NCBI RefSeq assembly: GCF_014646355.1
Contig: NZ_BMNH01000003.1
Coordinates: 186,001-250,000, forward strand
DNA from: Nonomuraea cavernae
GTDB lineage: Bacteria; Actinomycetota; Actinomycetes; Streptosporangiales; Streptosporangiaceae
DNA length: 64,000 bases
Direction of reading: 5' to 3'
How positions within the stretch are numbered: the stretch's first letter is position 1; each line of letters starts with the position of its first letter. The notes beneath the pieces were generated by a model. It ran no database searches. It saw nothing but the letters and a program-made list of their open reading frames with translations, and was not told the DNA's origin. Of this stretch, positions 10,256-19,121 are shown piece after piece. The position numbers and the translations under genes were made by a program.

Positions 10256-12256
10256 GTGCGTAACGCCGGACCGATCGAATCACCGACGGACCCGTTCGCC
10301 TCGGTGCCGTTACCCACGTCGGCCACCAGCAGAAAGCCACGCATCGAAGGTCTGCCGCCCGGCGTCTCCCGCGACATCTTCGGCGGCGTCCAGGACGCCC
10401 CGCAGGCCACCGCGAAAGGCCAGGACGGCGGATCCCTGCCACCCGTCGCCACCCCCGCCCAACCCTGGCCGGTGAACGAGGGCAAGGTCGATCCGCCCAT
10501 CCCGCCCGCCCCCGTCTTCGGCCTGCCGGGGCAGCAGGACCGGCCGCCCGCCCTGCTCGACCCCGACCCGCCCCGACGCGGCCGGCTGCTGCCCGCCATC
10601 CTCGTGCTCGTCGTCATGGCGGCCGTGCTGGCGTACCTGGTGCCCGCGGTGATGATGTCGGGCTCGGTGCTGCGCGGCACCCGCGTCGGCGGCGTCGACA
10701 TCGGCGGCCTCACCATGACCCAGGCGGCCGACAAACTCCGCGCCGAGCTGGCCGCCAGGCTGAGCAAGCCGGTCGCCGTCGACATCGCCGGCAAGCGGGA
10801 GACCATCCAGCCGGACGAGGCCGGGCTCGAACTCGACGTGGTCGGCACCATCAACCAGGCGCCCAGCGGCTTTCCCAGCCCCGTCGAGGTATGGCGGGGG
10901 CTGACCGGCACGACCGAGCTCGAACCGAAGGTCACGGTCGACGCCTCCCAGCTCACCAGGACCGTGGAAGGGCTGGCCGAGGCGTACGACAAGGCTCCGC
11001 GCGAGGGCCGCGTCGCGTTCAGGGAGCTGCGGCCGGTGGCCGCCGAGCCGCAGGACGGCGCGCTGCTCGACCGCGAGGACGCCGTGCGCGTCATCACCGA
11101 CGCGTTCCTCCACGCGCGTGGCTCCGCCGCGCTCACGATCAGGCCGGCCAAGCCCCAGACCACGGTCGCCGACGTCACCGCGGCCAAGGCGGAGGCCCTC
11201 CAGGCCATCGCCGCCCCGCTCACGCTGGCCATCGACGGCAAGCGGGCCGAGCTTTCGCCGTCGGCCATCGCCGCCCACCTGACCTACGTCTCCGACGGCA
11301 AGGGCGGCCTGGCCCCGCAGTTCGACGCCAAGGCGGCGCTCGCCGGCGTCGAGAGCAGCCTGATCGACGAGAGCCAGGCGCCGCGCGACGCCACGTACGA
11401 GATCGTGAACGGCAAGCCGGAGCTGGTCCCCGCGCGTGCGGGCAGGGGAGTGGACGACCGGCAGCTCGCCCGGGACGTGGCCAGGGTGATCACCGGCGAC
11501 GGTCCCCGGGTCATCCCGGTCAAGCTCGACACCGTCCGCCCCGAGGTCGCCACCTCCGAGGTCAAGGATCTCGGCATCACGGCCAACGTGGGTGAGTTCA
11601 CCACCACGTTCGACTGCTGCCAGCCCCGCGCCATCAACATCCAGCGGATGGCCGCCCAGCTCGATGGTCGCCTGGTGAAGCCAGGCGAGACCTTCTCGCT
11701 GAACGCGGCGGTGGGCGAGCGCACCCGTGAGAAGGGGTACGTCGAGGCCGGGCAGATCGTCGGCGGCCGGATGGTCAACATCGTCGGCGGCGGCGTCTCG
11801 CAGTTCGCGACCACGATGTACAACGCGGTCTTCTTCGCCGGCTTCGACGACGTCGAGCACGTCCCGATGGACTACTACGCGGCCCGCTACCCCGCCGGGC
11901 GCGACGTCGCCCTGCTCTACCCCGATCTCGACCTGAAGTGGCGCAACGACTCCGACCACGGGGTGCTGATCAAGGCGACCACCACCGGGACCTCGGTCAC
12001 GGTCACGCTCTGGGGCACGAAGCGCTACGACAGGATCCAGGCGCTGGAGTCGCCGAAGCGGGCCTTCACCCCGTTCCGCCGCGAGACCAGCAGCGCCCCC
12101 GGCTGCCTGCCCGTGACCGGTCAGCAGGGCTTCACGATCGACGTCACCCGCGTCTTCTACAAGGGCGGCGAGGAGGTCAGGCGGGACCGCAAGCTGACCA
12201 CGAAGTATCGGCCCCAGGCCCAGGTCACCTGCACGGTCTCCACCGGCACGAACTGA
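10256..12256 (+). CDS. VanW-family protein with putative peptidoglycan-binding domains
   Basis: Type II membrane protein, 666 aa. A proline-rich cytoplasmic tail of about 115 residues (DRPPALLDPDPPRRGR) precedes one membrane helix (about 117-140). The exterior has two repeats of the PG_binding_4 type (around 150-250 and 270-400), then a VanW domain (about 430-600; FDCCQPRAINIQRMA, VVGGGVSQFATTMYNAV type motifs). VanW proteins accompany some vancomycin-resistance clusters but are widespread in Gram-positives; function is unproven and presumed cell-wall related. GTG start chosen for the GGAGG 10 nt upstream. No van genes are nearby, so resistance should not be inferred. Confidence 0.85.
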   Translation: MRNAGPIESPTDPFASVPLPTSATSRKPRIEGLPPGVSRDIFGGVQDAPQATAKGQDGGSLPPVATPAQPWPVNEGKVDPPIPPAPVFGLPGQQDRPPALLDPDPPRRGRLLPAILVLVVMAAVLAYLVPAVMMSGSVLRGTRVGGVDIGGLTMTQAADKLRAELAARLSKPVAVDIAGKRETIQPDEAGLELDVVGTINQAPSGFPSPVEVWRGLTGTTELEPKVTVDASQLTRTVEGLAEAYDKAPREGRVAFRELRPVAAEPQDGALLDREDAVRVITDAFLHARGSAALTIRPAKPQTTVADVTAAKAEALQAIAAPLTLAIDGKRAELSPSAIAAHLTYVSDGKGGLAPQFDAKAALAGVESSLIDESQAPRDATYEIVNGKPELVPARAGRGVDDRQLARDVARVITGDGPRVIPVKLDTVRPEVATSEVKDLGITANVGEFTTTFDCCQPRAINIQRMAAQLDGRLVKPGETFSLNAAVGERTREKGYVEAGQIVGGRMVNIVGGGVSQFATTMYNAVFFAGFDDVEHVPMDYYAARYPAGRDVALLYPDLDLKWRNDSDHGVLIKATTTGTSVTVTLWGTKRYDRIQALESPKRAFTPFRRETSSAPGCLPVTGQQGFTIDVTRVFYKGGEEVRRDRKLTTKYRPQAQVTCTVSTGTN

Positions 12257-12258
12257 CC

Positions 12259-12341
12259 CCCGGTCAGGGGCGGCGCGGCGCGAACCGGCCCGTGCTCATA
12301 GGCCGCGGCGCGAACTGCGCCCGGTCACGGGCGGCGCGGCG
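12259..12341. repeat. Two 22-bp GC-rich direct repeats between convergent genes
   Basis: CCCGGTCA-N-GGGCGGCGCGGCG occurs at 12259-12280 and again at 12320-12341 with one mismatch, 61 nt apart. The second copy includes the 3' end of the sugar-dehydrogenase gene, so this looks like a short local duplication in the convergent intergenic gap. A shared GCGGCGCGAAC core lies between them. No function suggested. Confidence 0.5.
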
Positions 12342-13386
12342 TGACCGACAGGATCCGGTCGTCTCCGTCGCGGACCGTGCCCCTGCCGTCCTTGTTGCTG
12401 GTCGACACCCAGAGCGTGCCGTCGGGCGAGGCCGCCACCGCGCGCAGCCTGCCGTACCGGTCGGTGAAGTGGGCGACCGGCGTGCCCGGCGCGCCGTCCT
12501 GGCCGAGCGGGATCTGCCACAGGCGCTCGCCGCGCAGCGCGCCCATCCAGAGCGATCCCTCGGCGTACGACAGGCCCGACGGCGAGGCGTCGGAGGTGGG
12601 CCAGGTGACGATCGGGTCGGTGAACTGGGGGTCGTCGCCCCGGCCCTCGACCCGCGGCCAGCCGTAGTTGGCGCCCGGCTTGATCTGGTTGATCTCGTCG
12701 TAGGTGCTGGCGCCGAACTCCGAGGCGTACATCCGGCCGGCGGTGTCCCAGGCCATGCCCTGCACGTTGCGGTGGCCGAGGCTGTAGACGAGCGTGCCGA
12801 AGGGGTTGCCGGGGGCGGGCGCGCCGTCGGTGGTCATCCTCAGGATCTTGCCGCCGAGCGAGTCGCGCCGCTGGGCCAGGTCACGGTCGCCGATCTCGCC
12901 GGTGCTCGCGTACAGGTGGCCGTCGGGGCCGAACTCCAGCCGGCCGCCGTTGTGGATGCCGCCCTTGGGGATGCCCTTGACGATCACCCGGGGGTCGCTC
13001 ACCCCGGTGTCGCCGAGGCGGTAGCGGACGATCCGGTTGTCCTCGGCGGCCGTGTAGTAGACGAACACCTGGTCGTCCCGGGCCGCCACGCCCATCAGGC
13101 CGCCCTCGCCGTCGGGGGTGACCCCCTCGATCGTGCCCAGCTCGGTCACCTGACCCGCCGGGCTCACCCGGAGCAGCCGGGCCGAGTCGCGCTCGGTCAC
13201 CAACGCGTCCCCGCCCGGCAGAAACTCGATGGCCCACGGCACCGCCAGATCGCTCGCCACGGTCTTCGGGTCGCCCGGCGGCGTGGCGGGCGACACGGCG
13301 GCCGTCGGTGTCACCCCGCTCGCGTTCGAACAGGCCGTCAGGGCCAGCGCGAGGAGCAAAGCCATAAGGACTCTCATGTGTTCCAT
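12325..13386 (-). CDS. PQQ-dependent sugar dehydrogenase-like lipoprotein (GSDH family)
   Basis: 353 aa, six-bladed propeller of the glucose/sorbosone dehydrogenase family. A short signal peptide ends in the lipobox LTAC (Cys19 from the first Met), so it is an exported lipoprotein. Family motifs: LVTERDSARLLRV near the N-terminus, HNGGRLEFGPDG with the conserved His, GHRNVQGMAWD, and SEFGASTYDEINQIKPGANYG. Soluble members oxidise aldoses with PQQ, but many actinobacterial homologues have no known substrate and may not bind PQQ. A second in-frame ATG three codons in (MRVLMALL) is an equally good start. Confidence 0.85.
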   Translation of the reverse strand: MEHMRVLMALLLALALTACSNASGVTPTAAVSPATPPGDPKTVASDLAVPWAIEFLPGGDALVTERDSARLLRVSPAGQVTELGTIEGVTPDGEGGLMGVAARDDQVFVYYTAAEDNRIVRYRLGDTGVSDPRVIVKGIPKGGIHNGGRLEFGPDGHLYASTGEIGDRDLAQRRDSLGGKILRMTTDGAPAPGNPFGTLVYSLGHRNVQGMAWDTAGRMYASEFGASTYDEINQIKPGANYGWPRVEGRGDDPQFTDPIVTWPTSDASPSGLSYAEGSLWMGALRGERLWQIPLGQDGAPGTPVAHFTDRYGRLRAVAASPDGTLWVSTSNKDGRGTVRDGDDRILSVTPRRP

Positions 13387-13415
13387 ACTTACCCGGTCGC
13401 CGTAAGGTTCTGGGC

Positions 13416-14321
13416 ATGAAGATCTGGGTCCCTTCCGACGCGGTCGCCGACGTCCTGTCCGATCTGCCTGGCGTGCAGTGTGACGTCTACTCCGGCGGCC
13501 GGGCTCCGGACGGCATTGAGCGGGTCGAGGTCTGGATCCCGCCGCTCGTCACGGTGCCCGACGTGCCGGGGACCCTGGCCAGGATGACCTCGCTACGCCT
13601 CCTGCAGACCGTCACGGCCGGCGTGGAGCCGTACCGGCCGCATATGCCGGAGGGCGCGGTGCTGTGCAACGCGCGCGGGGTGCACGATGCGGGCACCGCG
13701 GAGTGGGCGGTCGGCGCGATGATCGCGGTGCTGCGGGAGTTCCCCGGGTTCGTCGACGCGCAGCGCAGGGGCGAGTGGACCTACCACCACACCGGTGTGC
13801 TGGCCGACTCGACCGTGCTGATCGTCGGCTACGGCTCCATCGGCGCCGCGCTCGAACGCCGCCTCGACGGCTTCGAGGTCGAGGTCGTCCGGGTGGCCCG
13901 CGGTGCCCGTGACGGGGTCCATCCCATGCAGGCGCTGCCCGCGCTGCTGCCCGCCGCCGACGTGGTGGTGCTGCTGGTGCCCGCCACTCCGGCCACGGCC
14001 GGCATGGTCGACGCCGCCTTCCTGGCCCGGATGAAGGACGGCGCCGTGCTGGTCAACGCCGCGAGAGGCGGGGTGGTCGACACCGACGCGCTGCTCGCCG
14101 AGCTCAAGACCGGCAGGCTGCGCGCCGCGCTCGACGTGACCGCGCCCGAGCCGCTGCCCGAGGGCCACCCGCTGTGGACCGCTCCTGGCGTGCTGATCAC
14201 CCCGCACGTCGCGGGCAGCACCCCCGCCTCCGACCGGCGGGTGCTCCGGCTGGTCCGCTCGCAGCTGCTGCGCCATCTCGCCGGCGAGCAGCTCAACAAC
14301 ATCATCACGGACGCATACTGA
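13416..14321 (+). CDS. D-isomer-specific 2-hydroxyacid dehydrogenase
   Basis: 301 aa. The NAD-binding domain starts with VLIVGYGSIGAAL (GxGxxG); the catalytic residues appear as Arg in NAARGGVVD, Glu in the following region (TAPEPLPEGHP) and His in TPHVAGST. It reduces a 2-oxo acid or oxidises a D-2-hydroxy acid; members of this short subgroup resemble glyoxylate/hydroxypyruvate reductases (GhrA-like). ATG at 13416 lies only 29 nt from the divergent lipoprotein gene, so both promoters must be compact or overlap. Distinct from serA at 27 kb, which carries the extra ASB and ACT domains. Confidence 0.88.
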   Translation: MKIWVPSDAVADVLSDLPGVQCDVYSGGRAPDGIERVEVWIPPLVTVPDVPGTLARMTSLRLLQTVTAGVEPYRPHMPEGAVLCNARGVHDAGTAEWAVGAMIAVLREFPGFVDAQRRGEWTYHHTGVLADSTVLIVGYGSIGAALERRLDGFEVEVVRVARGARDGVHPMQALPALLPAADVVVLLVPATPATAGMVDAAFLARMKDGAVLVNAARGGVVDTDALLAELKTGRLRAALDVTAPEPLPEGHPLWTAPGVLITPHVAGSTPASDRRVLRLVRSQLLRHLAGEQLNNIITDAY

Positions 14322-14440
14322 GAGTAATCCGGAACGTGGCTGGTCCGTGACCTCCAGTGCGTACCGTTGCATCTACCAAACATTCCTGACTCACTGTCAA
14401 GTATGTTCTCGGATCTATCGGTCTGTGTGGTTATCAGATC

Positions 14441-14464
14441 GGTGACGACATCGGCGTTGTCACC
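14441..14464. promoter_or_regulatory. Inverted repeat upstream of the GGDEF-EAL gene
   Basis: GGTGACGAC (14441-14449) and GTTGTCACC (14456-14464) form a 9-bp repeat with one mismatch and a 6-nt loop. It sits in the unusually AT-rich 218-nt gap 14322-14539, which probably holds the promoter of the c-di-GMP gene. It may be an operator or a 5' hairpin. No partner regulator is obvious. Confidence 0.35.
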
Positions 14465-14539
14465 ACCCGAGCACCCGCGACCGCACACACTTGCGGTGTG
14501 GTCGGCCGGGCATCGGCGATCATCGGGCAACGAGACGGG

Positions 14540-17176
14540 ATGGCAACGACTGTGATCCGCTGGCGTGATCCACGGGCACCGCTGATCGCCGCTGCGGCGA
14601 CGGGTGCGGCGGGGTTCGCGGCTGCGCTCCTCGCGGGCGGCCCGGCCTTGGTCACCGGTGCCGTCGCCGGGCTCCTCGCGGCGATGTTCGCCGGGGCGTC
14701 CCTGCTGCTCGCCTCCGTCCAGCTGGCGGAGCACCGCCCGGCGGCCGTGGGCGCGCGCTGGATGGGCGGTGGCGCCCTGGCCTGGGCCGCCGGCTCGGGC
14801 GTGCAGGCGCTCGCCACGAGTTCGAGCATCGTGGTCAGCTTCGGCGACCTGCTCCTGATGCTGGGCACCGTGCTGATGGCGGGCGGCGCGCTGACCGCCG
14901 TCGGCCGCACGCTCCCCGCCGGCGTCATCCTGCGGCTGGTCACCGACTCCTACCTGTGCGCCGCCTCGCTCTTCCTGATCGCCTGGGTGATCGGGCTGCG
15001 TCACGTCTACGGCCAGGTCGACCCGGCGACGTTCGCCTTCGCCATGCTGCCGCCGATGATCTCGCTGCTGGTGACCTACGCCGCCGTCCCGCCGGTGGTC
15101 AAGGGCCGGTCCACGTCCTGGTCGCTCGCCCTGACCGGCACCGGCGTGCTCGCCACCACCACGATCGACGGGCTGGCGGCCGCCGTCGCGCGGCTGTCCG
15201 ACACCGCCCCGCCGACCTGGAGCGTGATGCTCGCCCCGGTGGCGTTCCTGCTGCTGGCCGCCGCCCCGTGGGCGCTGCGCCCGGTGGAGAGCGACTCGGC
15301 CCCGGCCGGGGCGACGCCCGGCAACCTGGTCGCGATGGTGCCGCTGGCGCTGGTCGCCGTGGCCACCTGCACGCTGCTCGTCCACCTGGCCGGCGGTGGG
15401 CGCGAGGAGCCGGTCACCGGCGTCGTGGCGCTCGCCGGCTCCGCGGTGCTCCTCCTGCTGGTGCGCCTGTCCGTGCTGGCCGCGATCAACATCCGGCTGC
15501 GCCGGCTGGTCTCGCTCGGCGACCGGCAGTTGCGCGAGCTGGCCGAGAGCACCGGCGACGTGGTGCTGCTCTGCGACTACGAGGGAGTGGTGCGCGAGAT
15601 CGGCGCCGGCGTCGAGGTCACCTACGGCTACCGTCCCGATCAGCTGCTGAACGGCACGATCTTCGACTACATCCACCCCGAGGACGTGCCCGGCATCCAG
15701 CGGTCGCTGCGCGCGATGGTCGACGACGAGGGCGCCGATCCCGGCACCTGCCTGATCGCCTGCCGCGTACGCGCCTCCGACGGCACCTGGCGCCCCACCG
15801 AGTCGGTCGCCACCCGCCACGTCAGCGGCGACGACCTCGTCCTCGTCACCACCAGAGACGTGAGCGACGAGGAGGCGCTGCGCAACCAGGTCGCCCACCT
15901 GACCTTCCACGACGGCATCACCGGGCTGCCCAACCGCGCCTACTTCGAGGAGCGCACCCGCGAGGTGCTGTCCGGCCGCACCGGCCACGTCGCGGTCATC
16001 TTCCTCGATCTCGACGGGTTCACCTCGGTCAACGACTCGGTCGGGCACGCCAGCGGTGACCACCTGCTCGGGCAGGCCGCGCGCCGGCTGCGCGGAGCCG
16101 TGCGCCCCGACGACACGCTCGCCCGGTGGGGTGGCGACGAGTTCGCGGTGCTCGTGGAGACGGGCGGCGAGGCCCAGCTGGCCGTCGACCTGGCCGAGCG
16201 GTTGCTGGGGGCGGTCTCGCAGGAGCCGTTCCGGGTGGCCGACCGCGACGTGGCGCTGACCGCCAGCGTGGGCGTGGCCTTCGCCGAGGACGACATGCCC
16301 GCGGGCGACCTGATCCGCAACGCCGATGTCGCCATGGCCAGGGCCAAGGAGCTCGGCGGGCGCCGGGTCGAGGTGTTCGCCGCGCAGATGCACGCCGACG
16401 TGGTCCGGCGGCTGGAGCTGGCCGCCGACCTGCAGCGGGCGCTGATCGAGCAGCAGTTCGCGATCGAGTACCAACCGGTGGTCGACCTCGCGACCTCGCG
16501 GGTGACCGCGGTCGAGGCGCTCGTACGGTGGTGGCGCGGGTCGGTGTTCGTGCCGCCCGACCAGTTCCTCGGCCCGGCCGAGGACACCGGTCTGATCGTG
16601 CCGCTGAGCGAGTGGATCCTGCGCGAGTCCTGCCGTGAGGTGGCCGCCTGGCGGGCGTCGTCGTGGGACATCGGGCTGTCGCTCAACCTGTCGGCCCGCC
16701 AGATCACCGCGCCCCGGTTCGTCGAGACCGTCGAGGAGGCGCTCGCCGAGAGCGGCCTGCCCGCCTCCGCGCTCACCCTTGAGGTGATCGAGGAGATGCT
16801 GGTCGAGGACGCCGAGGAGACGATCAGGCGGCTGTCCGAGCTGCGCGCGCTCGGTGTGCGGCTGGCGATCGACGACTTCGGCACCGGCTACGCCTCGCTG
16901 GCGTTCCTCCGGCAGTTGCCGGTCGACATGATCAAGATCGACCCGTCGTTCGTGTCGGGTCTGGGCCGCGACGACACGCTGACCCTGCTCACGCGCACGA
17001 TCGTGCGCCTCGGCAACGACCTCGGCCTGGTCGTGGTGGCCGAGGGCATCGAACGTCCCGAGCAGCTCGAGTTGCTGCGCGAGATGGGCTGCACCCGAGG
17101 TCAGGGCTTCCTGGTCGCCAGGCCGATGGCGGCGCGCGGCGTCGACTCCCTGATGAGGACGAGTCTCACGGTTTGA
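14540..17176 (+). CDS. Membrane-bound GGDEF-EAL bifunctional c-di-GMP enzyme with PAS domain
   Basis: 878 aa from ATG 14540. About eight membrane helices fill residues 10-310, followed by a PAS domain (about 320-450), GGDEF (about 460-620) and EAL (about 630-878). The GGDEF motif is intact (RWGGDEFAVL). The EAL domain keeps the metal and catalytic signatures: VEALVRW, NLSARQ, EVIEEML, DDFGTGYASL, IKIDPSF and AEGIERPEQ. It could both make and break c-di-GMP. The start is uncertain: a GTG 42 nt upstream is in frame but has no ribosome binding site. The final codons overlap the first BCAA palindrome (17164-17178), which belongs to the ilvB promoter. Confidence 0.9.
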   Translation: MATTVIRWRDPRAPLIAAAATGAAGFAAALLAGGPALVTGAVAGLLAAMFAGASLLLASVQLAEHRPAAVGARWMGGGALAWAAGSGVQALATSSSIVVSFGDLLLMLGTVLMAGGALTAVGRTLPAGVILRLVTDSYLCAASLFLIAWVIGLRHVYGQVDPATFAFAMLPPMISLLVTYAAVPPVVKGRSTSWSLALTGTGVLATTTIDGLAAAVARLSDTAPPTWSVMLAPVAFLLLAAAPWALRPVESDSAPAGATPGNLVAMVPLALVAVATCTLLVHLAGGGREEPVTGVVALAGSAVLLLLVRLSVLAAINIRLRRLVSLGDRQLRELAESTGDVVLLCDYEGVVREIGAGVEVTYGYRPDQLLNGTIFDYIHPEDVPGIQRSLRAMVDDEGADPGTCLIACRVRASDGTWRPTESVATRHVSGDDLVLVTTRDVSDEEALRNQVAHLTFHDGITGLPNRAYFEERTREVLSGRTGHVAVIFLDLDGFTSVNDSVGHASGDHLLGQAARRLRGAVRPDDTLARWGGDEFAVLVETGGEAQLAVDLAERLLGAVSQEPFRVADRDVALTASVGVAFAEDDMPAGDLIRNADVAMARAKELGGRRVEVFAAQMHADVVRRLELAADLQRALIEQQFAIEYQPVVDLATSRVTAVEALVRWWRGSVFVPPDQFLGPAEDTGLIVPLSEWILRESCREVAAWRASSWDIGLSLNLSARQITAPRFVETVEEALAESGLPASALTLEVIEEMLVEDAEETIRRLSELRALGVRLAIDDFGTGYASLAFLRQLPVDMIKIDPSFVSGLGRDDTLTLLTRTIVRLGNDLGLVVVAEGIERPEQLELLREMGCTRGQGFLVARPMAARGVDSLMRTSLTV

Positions 17177-17178
17177 GA
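17164..17178. promoter_or_regulatory. BCAA palindrome 1 (ilvB): TCTC-N7-GAGA
   Basis: TCTCACGGTTTGAGA overlaps the stop codon of the GGDEF-EAL gene and ends 16 nt before the ilvB -35 box. The same arrangement, TCYC then seven bases then GAGA, is found upstream of the leuB leader, ilvE and cimA and in the ndgR-leuC gap. It resembles, from memory, the sites bound by IclR-type leucine regulators (LtbR of Corynebacterium). Centre about 61 bp before the predicted ilvB start of transcription, a position usual for activators. Confidence 0.6.
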
Positions 17179-17194
17179 CGTGTATCCCACCAAT

Positions 17195-17225
17195 TTGACA
17201 TTGGGGGCCACGGAGGGGCTATGGT
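17195..17225 (+). promoter_or_regulatory. ilvB promoter
   Basis: A perfect -35 hexamer TTGACA (17195-17200) and TATGGT (17220-17225) as -10 with a 19-nt spacer. The start of transcription is expected around 17231-17233, which is exactly the ATG of the leader peptide at 17232, so the leader peptide would be translated from a leaderless message. Confidence 0.7.
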
Positions 17226-17231
17226 GTGCCC

Positions 17232-17282
17232 ATGCTTCGTAGTGGGATTCTCGTAGTACTTCGCCGGCGCGCGGGCCGATAG
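17232..17282 (+). CDS. ilvB leader peptide MLRSGILVVLRRRAGR
   Basis: Sixteen codons: MLRSGILVVLRRRAGR. Five branched-chain residues in a row (I-L-V-V-L) are encoded by ATT CTC GTA GTA CTT, four of which are A/T-ending codons that are rare in a genome this GC-rich. It is preceded at the right distance by the ilvB promoter and followed by alternative RNA structures and a terminator. Ribosome stalling at these codons when charged Ile/Leu/Val-tRNA is scarce should prevent termination, as known for ilvBNC attenuation in corynebacteria. Too short for ordinary gene finders. Confidence 0.8.
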   Translation: MLRSGILVVLRRRAGR

Positions 17283-17345
17283 CGAAGCACTACGACCTGC
17301 GCGCCGCCCCAGCCCCGCCCTCTCGGCCGGGAAGGGGCATTTTTT
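17252..17345 (+). terminator. ilvB attenuator: alternative stems and intrinsic terminator
   Basis: Segment CGTAGTACTTCGC (17252-17264) can pair with GCGAAGCACTACG (17282-17294) with one mismatch. GGCGCGCGGG (17266-17275) can pair with CCTGCGCGCC (17296-17305), also with one mismatch. The two pairings cross and so exclude each other. Downstream, GCCCC (17312-17316) pairs with GGGGC (17334-17338) around an inner CCC/GGG, followed by six T (17340-17345), a recognisable terminator. A ribosome stalled at 17247-17261 would block the first stem. This is a textbook attenuator layout between the leader peptide and ilvB. Confidence 0.75.
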
Positions 17346-17381
17346 ATGTCCTGAGCGAGTAGCCACACAAGGAACGAGCCG

Positions 17382-19121
17382 ATGACCGAACGGATGACAG
17401 GTGCACAAGCCCTGGTCAGGGCGCTGGAGCACGTGGGAGTCGACACCGTGTTCGGGATCCCGGGAGGCGCCATCCTCCCCGCGTACGATCCCCTCTACGA
17501 CTCGACCAAGGTCCGGCACGTGCTCGTACGGCATGAGCAGGGCGCCGGGCACGCGGCCGAGGGCTACGCCCAGGCGACCGGCAAGGTCGGGGTGTGCATG
17601 GCGACCAGCGGTCCCGGCGCGACCAACCTGGTCACGCCGATCGCCGACGCCTACATGGACTCCGTGCCGATCGTGGCGATCACCGGCCAGGTGGCCAGTG
17701 GGGCGATCGGCACCGACGCCTTCCAGGAGGCCGACATCTCCGGCATCACCATGCCGATCACCAAGCACAACTTCCTGGTCACCGACCCGCTCGACATCCC
17801 GCGCACGATCGTCGAGGCCTTCCACATCGCCTCCACCGGCCGGCCGGGGCCGGTGCTGGTCGACATCTCCAAGGACGCGCTGCAGGCCGACACCACCTTC
17901 TCCTGGCCGCCGGTCATGCACCTGCCCGGCTACCGGCCGGTGACCAGGCCGCACTCCAAGCAGATCCGCGAGGCCGCCAAGCTGATCGCCGAGTCCCGCC
18001 GACCCGTCCTGTACGTGGGCGGCGGCGTGCACAAGGCGGGCGCCTCGGCCGAGCTGATCCGGCTGGCCGAGCTGACCAACATCCCGGTGGTCACCACGCT
18101 GATGGCGCGCGGCACGTTCCCCGACAGCCACCCGCAGCACATGGGCATGCCGGGCATGCACGGCAGTGTCTCCGCCGTCGGCGCCCTGCAGCAGGCCGAC
18201 CTGCTCATCGGCCTCGGAGTGCGCTTCGACGACCGGGTGACCGGGCAGCTGTCGACCTTCGCCCCCTACGCCAAGATCGTGCACGCCGACATCGACCCGG
18301 CCGAGATCTCCAAGAACCGCCACGCGGACGTGCCGATCGTGGGCGACTGCAAGGAGGTCATCGCCGACCTCATCGCCACCGTCGAGGCGTCCGACCGGCA
18401 GGGCGACTACACCGACTGGTGGACCCTGCTCAACGGCTACAAGCAGACCTACCCGCTCGGCTACGACGAGTTCGAGGACGGCTCGCTGGCCCCGCAGTAC
18501 GTCATGCAGCGCCTGAGCGCGATCGCCGGGCCCGACGCCTACTACGTCGCCGGCGTCGGCCAGCACCAGATGTGGGCCGCGCAGTTCATCGGCTACGAGA
18601 ACCCCGGGACGTTCATCAACTCCGGCGGCCTCGGCACGATGGGCTTCGCCGTGCCGGCGGCGATGGGCGCCAAGATGGGCCGGCCCGACGCCACCGTGTG
18701 GGCCATCGACGGCGACGGCTGCTTCCAGATGACCAACCAGGAGCTGGCCACCTGCGCCCTGGAGGGTGTGCCGATCAAGATCGCGGTCATCAACAACGGT
18801 AACCTCGGTATGGTCCGCCAATGGCAGACGCTCTTCTACGAGCAGCGCTATTCCAACACCGACCTGCAGACCGCCCGCCGCATCCCGGATTTCGTCAAGC
18901 TGGCGGAGGCCTATGGTTGTGTGGGCCTGCGTTGCGAGCGTCCCGAGGACGTGGATGCCACCATCATGAAGGCCATGGAGATCACCGACGTGCCCGTCGT
19001 GGTCGACTTCGTCGTCCACCAGGACGCCATGGTCTGGCCGATGGTCGCGGCGGGCACCAGCAACGACGACATCAAGATCGCGCGGGACATGGCGCCGACG
19101 TGGGAGAGCGAAGATGAGTAG
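17382..19121 (+). CDS. ilvB: IlvB, acetohydroxyacid synthase large subunit
   Basis: 579 aa. Condenses two pyruvates, or pyruvate with 2-oxobutyrate, giving acetolactate or acetohydroxybutyrate: first common step of Val/Leu/Ile synthesis. ThDP-dependent: catalytic Glu52 ([15 protein letters not shown]), central FAD-binding domain, and the ThDP/Mg motif [12 protein letters not shown] ending in NN. ATG at 17382 has AAGGAA 9 nt upstream; conserved sequence starts at MTGAQALV, so the start fits. It is first in ilvBNC, under the attenuator described above, and overlaps ilvN by 8 nt. Confidence 0.97.
   Translation: MTERMTGAQALVRALEHVGVDTVFGIPGGAILPAYDPLYDSTKVRHVLVRHEQGAGHAAEGYAQATGKVGVCMATSGPGATNLVTPIADAYMDSVPIVAITGQVASGAIGTDAFQEADISGITMPITKHNFLVTDPLDIPRTIVEAFHIASTGRPGPVLVDISKDALQADTTFSWPPVMHLPGYRPVTRPHSKQIREAAKLIAESRRPVLYVGGGVHKAGASAELIRLAELTNIPVVTTLMARGTFPDSHPQHMGMPGMHGSVSAVGALQQADLLIGLGVRFDDRVTGQLSTFAPYAKIVHADIDPAEISKNRHADVPIVGDCKEVIADLIATVEASDRQGDYTDWWTLLNGYKQTYPLGYDEFEDGSLAPQYVMQRLSAIAGPDAYYVAGVGQHQMWAAQFIGYENPGTFINSGGLGTMGFAVPAAMGAKMGRPDATVWAIDGDGCFQMTNQELATCALEGVPIKIAVINNGNLGMVRQWQTLFYEQRYSNTDLQTARRIPDFVKLAEAYGCVGLRCERPEDVDATIMKAMEITDVPVVVDFVVHQDAMVWPMVAAGTSNDDIKIARDMAPTWESEDE

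Noticed and set aside
10256..12256. Vancomycin resistance determinant (VanW)
   Set aside because: VanW-domain proteins are common outside resistance clusters; no vanH/A/X, VanS/R-like regulator or D-lactate ligase is linked, and the ddl gene looks like the D-Ala type.
12259..12341. Start of a CRISPR or tandem array
   Set aside because: Only two copies with one mismatch, 61 nt apart, one inside a coding end; no cas genes in the window.
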